In this document: positions 6,351-11,043 of the stretch, in pieces | Numbering within the stretch: the first letter of the stretch is position 1 | Layout of the letters: each line of letters opens with the position of its first letter | Origin: Bacteroidetes bacterium 4572_112 | Lineage (GTDB): Bacteria > Bacteroidota > Bacteroidia > Bacteroidales > UBA1556 | Direction of reading: 5' to 3' | Assembly (NCBI GenBank): GCA_002254285.1 | Contig: NIUZ01000123.1 | Span: forward strand, 1-11,043 | DNA: 11,043 nucleotides | Position numbers and translations under genes: made by a program | The notes under the pieces: generated by a model | The model's input: only the letters and a program-made list of their open reading frames with translations | Databases searched by the model: none | Told to the model about the DNA's origin: nothing

Positions 6351-7091
6351 ATGAACGAAAAACAAATAAGTTTATTTAGATTTATATCAACTTTTAGCCT
6401 AACCGCTACATTAGTAATAACCTTATGGGCATATTTCCAATTGGATGATACTTTTGAAATGGCTAATATAACGTCTATGAGTATTAAATTTCAGTTATTT
6501 GTAATAGGAATTGTAATTAGTTCATTTGCTAGTTTTCTTATTACTTGGAGATTAATATTAACAATAGTAGTACTACAAGCTGATTATAAGGACAATTTGA
6601 ATAAAAAAGACTTAAACATTATTATTAAGGAGAAAAAAGAATACGATAAAGAAAAAACCATTGAATGGAATACAATAATAAATAACGACTCACAGAAATT
6701 ACTTAATAGTTTGTGTCACGTATTGGATATTGACATAGGTCGTAAATACGATTTATTAAACAATATGTACAATAATACGGCTAACTACTCATTAGTATTA
6801 ACAAAAGAGGAACAAAATAACAGCACTTTTGAATTGGGTATTGGAATAAATGGTCAAGCGGCAGAAAGCATGAAACCGCTATTGCTAACAAATATACCAT
6901 CTGATTACGTAAAGATTAAATCTGGAAGTGGACAAATTTCACCTAAAAATATATACATAATACCTATTGTTGAAAATGGGACCACAAAATACTTGTTTGA
7001 ATTGGCTGATATGAAAGCTAATGGTAAAGCAACATATGATAAACTATTGGTATTCGCCAACGAATTTTCTAACACATTAAATAAAGGATAA
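6351..7091 (+). CDS. Two-helix membrane protein with a GAF-like domain, first gene of the Sia-like operon
   Basis: 246 residues, no recognised name. Two membrane helices (about 9-30 and 48-76) form an N-terminal hairpin with a short outside loop; a charged, lysine-rich linker follows (about 78-104), then a cytoplasmic domain (about 110-242). This domain matches the GAF domain of the next gene segment by segment: here GINGQAAESM...NIPSDYVKI...NIYIIPIVENG...FELAD (165-220); in the phosphatase GEGLIGTSAY...EIPAEYTTI...SIFIMPLVSEN...IEVAD. So it looks like the sensory front of the phosphatase without its catalytic end. Its stop overlaps the phosphatase start by one base (TAATG), so the two are made together. 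It may pair with or tune the phosphatase in the membrane; this is inference. No catalytic motif is visible. Confidence 0.75.
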   Translation: MNEKQISLFRFISTFSLTATLVITLWAYFQLDDTFEMANITSMSIKFQLFVIGIVISSFASFLITWRLILTIVVLQADYKDNLNKKDLNIIIKEKKEYDKEKTIEWNTIINNDSQKLLNSLCHVLDIDIGRKYDLLNNMYNNTANYSLVLTKEEQNNSTFELGIGINGQAAESMKPLLLTNIPSDYVKIKSGSGQISPKNIYIIPIVENGTTKYLFELADMKANGKATYDKLLVFANEFSNTLNKG

Positions 7092-9712
7092 TGGTAAAGA
7101 AAACAAAAAAGTTGTCGGAAAAAGATCGAGCCATTATTATACAAGTGGTATCAGGAGCTACAATTATTGGTATCCTAATCAGCCTATATACTATATTTAT
7201 GGTTGCTGCAACTATTGACAGTACCGATATTGAAGGCAATAAGTTTATTATTGCTCATCAAAAATACGACTTACTATTTTTGGCCTACCTCATCCCTATC
7301 GCTATTGCATTATTGGGAAGGCATTTAGCAAATTCGTATATGATAAAAAAGAATGAGTTTGCTGAAATCATGCAAAATAAGAATGCCATAATTACAAATA
7401 ACGCTCTATTTGCTAAGAGTATTGGTGAGGGTGATTTTGATAATAATGATTTTGAGGATTTAAATAAAAAGGACCTTCTGACCAAATCACTAATAATGAT
7501 GCGTCAAAATTTAAAACATAATAAAGATGAAGAACATCGTAGTATATGGATTAACAATGGTAAAAGTTTAATTTCTGATGAATTAAGAAAAACTACTGAT
7601 TTAGATGCATTATCTTTTAATGTATTAAAATCACTTTTGGAATACTGCAATATTATTCAAGGCCGATTTTATATCTGGGATAAAGAAACCGAACAGTATA
7701 CACTACGAGCATCTTATGCGTATAATCGCAAAAAAAACATAAAAGATTCCTTTAAAATTGGTGAAGGCTTGATTGGTACTTCTGCCTACGAGTTTTTATC
7801 AATATACAGGACTGAGATTCCTGCTGAATATACTACTATCACATCAGGAATACTGAAAGACAAAAAGCCTGGCAGTATATTTATTATGCCATTGGTGAGT
7901 GAGAATATGGTACAGGGGGTAATTGAAGTTGCCGATATTAATGATTTTATTGAAAGCGAAAAAAGAGAACTTATAGAAACCATTGGCCCTATTATAGGTC
8001 AGGTACTATTTAGCGTAAGTGTAAATGTAAACACCAAGCACCTACTTAACGAATCGCAAGCTCTTACTGAGGAACTTCGAAAAAATGAAGAGGAGCTACA
8101 GCTGAATGCTGAGGAGATGCTTATTACTCATGAAGAACTTGAGAAAACCAATGAAGAGCTCGAACAACAAATTAACGAGGCAAAGATATCGAAAGGTAGA
8201 CTGCACTCACTATTAGTAAATGCATCAGAAGTAATTTCTATTTTTAATGGCAAAGGAGAAATCATATACGAAAGTCCTTCTGTAGAGTCTGTTTTGGGAT
8301 ATACAGCCACTGAGCTTATTGGAACTAACGGAATTAAAAGGGTATTTTCTGACCATATTAACTTGGTTATTGACACTTTTAAGGAACTACTAAACAAACC
8401 TGATAATAGTGTAAACTATTCTTTTAAAATAATAAAGAAAGATGGAACGACTATATGGGTAGAAACTACTGGTAGAAATATGTTGGATAACCCATCGGTG
8501 CAAGGAATAATCTTTAACACAAGAGACATTACCGTGCAACGTATGGCTGAGAAAGAGCAACTTATGAAAAGTCAGATGCAATCCTTATCTGAAAACAGCC
8601 CTGATTTAATTATTAGATTTGGCATAGATGGAAAGTTGCATTATGTCAACCCTAAGGTCAATGAATACCTTGGATTTAGTCAAGAGCAACTTCAAGAAAA
8701 AATGCTTAACGATACTATGCTCAGCAAAGACATTAAGGAACTCTTTAATGAAAGAATATCGACAACTATTAGTAATAATACTATACTTGAGACAGAGTTT
8801 GAAACCATTATTAATAATAAAAAAGTTTGCTTAAAAATAAACACCATTCCTGAGTATAATGACGATAAAGAGATCCGTTCAATACTATTAGTGGCTCATG
8901 ACTTGACTGAAATAAAGGCTATTGAAAGAGAAGTTGTAGAAAAAAATCACAAACTGAATGACAGTATTAATTATGCTCAAAGAATTCAAACTTCAATATT
9001 GCCTACTAACGATATTATAAAAAGTCACTTTAGTGATTCATTTATCTTTTATAAGGCACGAGATGTTGTTAGTGGTGACTACCCTTGGTTTAAAGCCAAT
9101 GATAATGGAATATATTTGGCGGCAGTAGATTGTACTGGCCATGGTGTTCCTGGAGCCCTATTGAGTTTTATTGGTTATTTCTTACTTAATGATATAGTAA
9201 ATAGCAATCCTAATGACAATTCGGCAAAGCTACTTGATAAATTTGATGCCGAGGTAAAGAATACCTTAAAACAAGGAGATGGACGCCAAAATACTCGTGA
9301 TGGAATGGACATTGGCCTTTGTAGATTTAGTAATGATGGTAAGCAACTTAGTTTTGCTGGTGCTCATAGACCATTATACTTAATTAGGGATAATCAACTA
9401 ATAAAGATTAAAGGAGACAGAAGGCCAATTGGTGGTATTATACGTAAAAACAAAGAGGTTAAGGATTTCGCCAACCATAATATCGACCTCCTTAAAGGAG
9501 ATAAGATTTTTATCTTTAGTGATGGTCTTTCTGATCAATTTAAGGAAGGAACTTTAGAGAAATTTAAAGAGAAGCAAGTACAACAAATTATTCTTGAAAA
9601 TCATCATTTAAGTATGGCTGAGATTCATAATGTATTTGAGCAAAGACTTGCTAATTGGCAAGGCAATTATCGTCAGGTGGACGATATGTTACTAATAGGA
9701 ATAGAAATATAG
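7091..9712 (+). CDS. Membrane sensor phosphatase: HAMP-like, GAF, two PAS, PP2C (SpoIIE type)
   Basis: 873 residues, likely the SiaA-like phosphatase of the operon. Two membrane helices (about 17-41 and 58-80) lead to a HAMP-like stretch (about 85-145, with AKSIGEGDFD), a GAF domain (about 165-310), a Glu-rich coiled coil (about 318-368), two PAS domains (about 370-487 and 495-612), a short helix with NYAQRIQTSILP (627-638) typical just before this catalytic domain, and the PP2C domain (about 640-873). Metal-site residues are intact: RDVVSGD (657-663), VDCTGHGVPGALLS (679-692), RDGMDIGL (736-743), FSDGLSDQF (809-817) and VDDMLLIG (863-870). It should remove phosphate from the SiaC-like protein, with activity set by signals at the membrane, GAF and PAS domains. 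Substrate assignment rests on gene order and the Pseudomonas Sia system. Confidence 0.9.
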   Translation: MVKKTKKLSEKDRAIIIQVVSGATIIGILISLYTIFMVAATIDSTDIEGNKFIIAHQKYDLLFLAYLIPIAIALLGRHLANSYMIKKNEFAEIMQNKNAIITNNALFAKSIGEGDFDNNDFEDLNKKDLLTKSLIMMRQNLKHNKDEEHRSIWINNGKSLISDELRKTTDLDALSFNVLKSLLEYCNIIQGRFYIWDKETEQYTLRASYAYNRKKNIKDSFKIGEGLIGTSAYEFLSIYRTEIPAEYTTITSGILKDKKPGSIFIMPLVSENMVQGVIEVADINDFIESEKRELIETIGPIIGQVLFSVSVNVNTKHLLNESQALTEELRKNEEELQLNAEEMLITHEELEKTNEELEQQINEAKISKGRLHSLLVNASEVISIFNGKGEIIYESPSVESVLGYTATELIGTNGIKRVFSDHINLVIDTFKELLNKPDNSVNYSFKIIKKDGTTIWVETTGRNMLDNPSVQGIIFNTRDITVQRMAEKEQLMKSQMQSLSENSPDLIIRFGIDGKLHYVNPKVNEYLGFSQEQLQEKMLNDTMLSKDIKELFNERISTTISNNTILETEFETIINNKKVCLKINTIPEYNDDKEIRSILLVAHDLTEIKAIEREVVEKNHKLNDSINYAQRIQTSILPTNDIIKSHFSDSFIFYKARDVVSGDYPWFKANDNGIYLAAVDCTGHGVPGALLSFIGYFLLNDIVNSNPNDNSAKLLDKFDAEVKNTLKQGDGRQNTRDGMDIGLCRFSNDGKQLSFAGAHRPLYLIRDNQLIKIKGDRRPIGGIIRKNKEVKDFANHNIDLLKGDKIFIFSDGLSDQFKEGTLEKFKEKQVQQIILENHHLSMAEIHNVFEQRLANWQGNYRQVDDMLLIGIEI

Positions 9713-9744
9713 AAACTATATATACTAAACACACAATAGCTAGC

Positions 9745-10320
9745 ATGAAGAAGAAGCTAATACATGATGTTTTTCACGAATACATTTCTGAATTTTATCA
9801 GAAACGAAGTATTATGGAGATAAAACTTATATATGAGGGAGAGGTTACGCATAAAATCACCAAAGCATTTACTGCATCAGTAGAGAACAAAATGACAAAT
9901 GAAGGTGAAAGTAGTCTGTTGAAAAGAAAAGTATTTCATATAATAGTAGAGAGTTTACAAAACATTAGTAAGCATGCACAAAGTATAATCCATACTAAAG
10001 ACGATTTTAATGGTATGGGTTCATTTTTGATTGCAAAATCTAAAAAGGACTATTATATTGTAGCAGGAAACCCTATTCATAAAGACGAAAAGCAAGAGAT
10101 TATCAAATTAATTGATAATATCAATAGCCTAAATAAACAAGATTTATCGGCTTTACATAAAGAGCAGATGAAGGAAGGTAAACTATCATCAAAAGGCGGT
10201 GCGGGATTAGGCCTTATTGAAATAGCTCGCAAATCAGGCAAAGCTTTATCCTACAGTTTCAAAAAACTATCTGATGAAGTAGAATTTTTTATTCTAACAA
10301 CGCAAATACCAAGCATATAA
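9745..10320 (+). CDS. siaB: SiaB-family protein kinase
   Basis: 191 residues from the ATG at 9745, which lies 32 bases after the phosphatase stop. An upstream in-frame ATG at 9655 would overlap the phosphatase and add 30 residues (MARQLSSGGRYVTNRNRN...) read out of frame from its conserved end, so I prefer 9745. The fold is a GHKL-type ATPase: an N-box-like ESLQNISKHA (69-78, with E69 and N73) and a glycine-rich lid GGAGLGLIEIARKS (151-164). The usual DxGxG aspartate is not seen; the matching strand reads YYIVAGNPI (103-111), which as I recall is a normal feature of this family. In Pseudomonas aeruginosa SiaB phosphorylates SiaC on a threonine. Here the presumed substrate is the next gene, 11 bases downstream. 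Cytoplasmic. Confidence 0.85.
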   Translation: MKKKLIHDVFHEYISEFYQKRSIMEIKLIYEGEVTHKITKAFTASVENKMTNEGESSLLKRKVFHIIVESLQNISKHAQSIIHTKDDFNGMGSFLIAKSKKDYYIVAGNPIHKDEKQEIIKLIDNINSLNKQDLSALHKEQMKEGKLSSKGGAGLGLIEIARKSGKALSYSFKKLSDEVEFFILTTQIPSI

Positions 10321-10331
10321 ATATATAAGCA

Positions 10332-10709
10332 ATGATTAATAGCATAAAAATAGACGAAAAAGAAGATACACCAAAGGTTATCTTTGATCCTAGCAATAAT
10401 TTTTTTGAGATCTCTGGGCGATCACTTCCTGAGGATGCTATATTATTTTACGAACCTATACTAGCTTGGCTAAATAAATATTCATATAATCCAAATATCT
10501 TAACAGAGCTTAATATTAAGCTTAACTATTTCAATACAGCATCATCAAAGCTTATTTTGGATATACTAATGATACTGGAAGAGATGGTTGACAATAATAA
10601 ACAATGTATAATAAAATGGTATTTTGAAGAAGATGATGAAGATATGGAAGAAGCAGGAGAAGAGTATTCTGACCTTATAGACGTTCCTTTTGAATTAATA
10701 AAGTACTAA
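10332..10709 (+). CDS. siaC: SiaC-family (DUF1987) regulatory phosphoprotein
   Basis: 125 residues, the normal family length. Family marks: TPKVIFD near 13-19, FFEISGRSLPEDA (24-36), the phospho-site region LNYFNTASSK (64-73), an acidic block EEDDEDMEEAGEE (99-111), and the ending DVPFELIKY (117-125). T69 lines up with the threonine (T68) of Pseudomonas SiaC that SiaB phosphorylates and SiaA dephosphorylates; the free form there binds and activates the diguanylate cyclase SiaD. The fold resembles anti-sigma factor antagonists (STAS-like). The gene lies 11 bases after the kinase and 13 bases before the next gene, so all are co-transcribed. The partner in this organism is unknown; the next gene product is the obvious candidate. 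The family call is secure, the partner is not. Confidence 0.93.
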   Translation: MINSIKIDEKEDTPKVIFDPSNNFFEISGRSLPEDAILFYEPILAWLNKYSYNPNILTELNIKLNYFNTASSKLILDILMILEEMVDNNKQCIIKWYFEEDDEDMEEAGEEYSDLIDVPFELIKY

Positions 10710-10722
10710 TCCATAAATATAA

Positions 10723-11043
10723 ATGAGTAAAGAAATACTAAAGGCCTTAATGAAATTATTTGCTATCATAGCTTTTCAAGACTATGAAAAGCTTGATGAT
10801 GCAAGATTGTATGTCCTTAGTTTTCTTTCTAAACAAATACAGCCAAAGGATATTGACGAATATATTCTACTTTTTGATAAAAGAATAGAAAAATCAAGAA
10901 ATCGCGCTCAAAGGAAAGCTGATAAAGGGCTAACCTCTATGACAGATTCGGTACATATTCTTAAAATATGTAAGCGAATAAATAAAACTTTAGATTATCA
11001 CCAAAAAGTAATCTCTACTATTAGATTATTGGAGATGGTGTCG
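10723..11043 (+). CDS. N-terminus of a helical, TerB-like protein (cut by window edge)
   Basis: The ATG at 10723 opens a frame that stays open for 107 codons to the right edge. The start MSKEILKALMKLFAIIAFQD, then LDDARLYVLSFLSKQI and DEYILLFDKRI, give amphipathic helices of the kind seen in TerB-like domains (residues 1 to about 55). A basic stretch (RNRAQRKADKG, 59-69) and a second helical part (ILKICKRINKTLDYHQKVIS, 79-98) follow. From memory, Bacteroidota genes after siaC often start like this and continue into a long protein with an ABC-type ATPase domain; that part is outside the window and unproven here. No GGDEF motif is in view, unlike siaD. It is 13 bases after siaC with no terminator between them. 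Confidence 0.7.
   Translation, partial: MSKEILKALMKLFAIIAFQDYEKLDDARLYVLSFLSKQIQPKDIDEYILLFDKRIEKSRNRAQRKADKGLTSMTDSVHILKICKRINKTLDYHQKVISTIRLLEMVS

Noticed and set aside
9655..9744. Longer start for the SiaB-family gene, overlapping the phosphatase
   Set aside because: The extra 30 residues are an out-of-frame reading of the conserved phosphatase end and do not resemble the family N-terminus; the ATG at 9745 fits better.

Overview
The window looks like chromosomal DNA from an AT-rich member of the Bacteroidota, probably the Bacteroidia/Marinilabiliales-like part of the phylum. The reasons are the HU-like/SPOR membrane protein, promoter boxes of the TAnnTTTG type, A-rich start regions without Shine-Dalgarno sequences, and the families present. 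No mobile element, tRNA, rRNA or CRISPR array was seen.

Layout. (1) Positions 1-2882, minus strand: a tight four-gene operon read in the order deoxynucleoside kinase, kdsB, HU-like/SPOR membrane protein, trmB. trmB runs off the left edge. A good -7 box lies upstream at 2983-2990. (2) Positions 2883-3747: an 865-base AT-rich spacer. It carries a strong 11-bp inverted repeat and what looks like a stand-alone small RNA of about 130 nt, with its own -7 box, a rod-like fold and an intrinsic terminator. A separate promoter precedes ahcY. (3) Positions 3748-5157: ahcY, S-adenosylhomocysteine hydrolase, ended by a terminator that also serves the convergent gene. (4) Positions 5237-5803, minus strand: an exported beta-sandwich protein of unknown role. 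(5) Positions 5804-6350: an AT-rich spacer with small dyads and no convincing gene. (6) Positions 6351-11043, plus strand: a signalling operon that continues past the right edge. It encodes a two-helix membrane protein with a GAF-like domain; a large membrane GAF-PAS-PAS-PP2C (SpoIIE-type) phosphatase; a SiaB-family kinase; a SiaC-family (DUF1987) phosphoprotein; and the start of an all-helical protein that resembles TerB-like N-termini.

The signalling operon is the most interesting part. By homology to Pseudomonas aeruginosa SiaABCD, the kinase should phosphorylate the SiaC-like protein on a conserved threonine (T69 here) and the phosphatase should remove the phosphate, so sensory input sets the amount of free SiaC-like protein. 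In Pseudomonas the output is the diguanylate cyclase SiaD. No GGDEF gene follows here within view. The next gene is a different protein, and there is an extra membrane GAF protein at the front. A known switch therefore appears to be wired to a different output.
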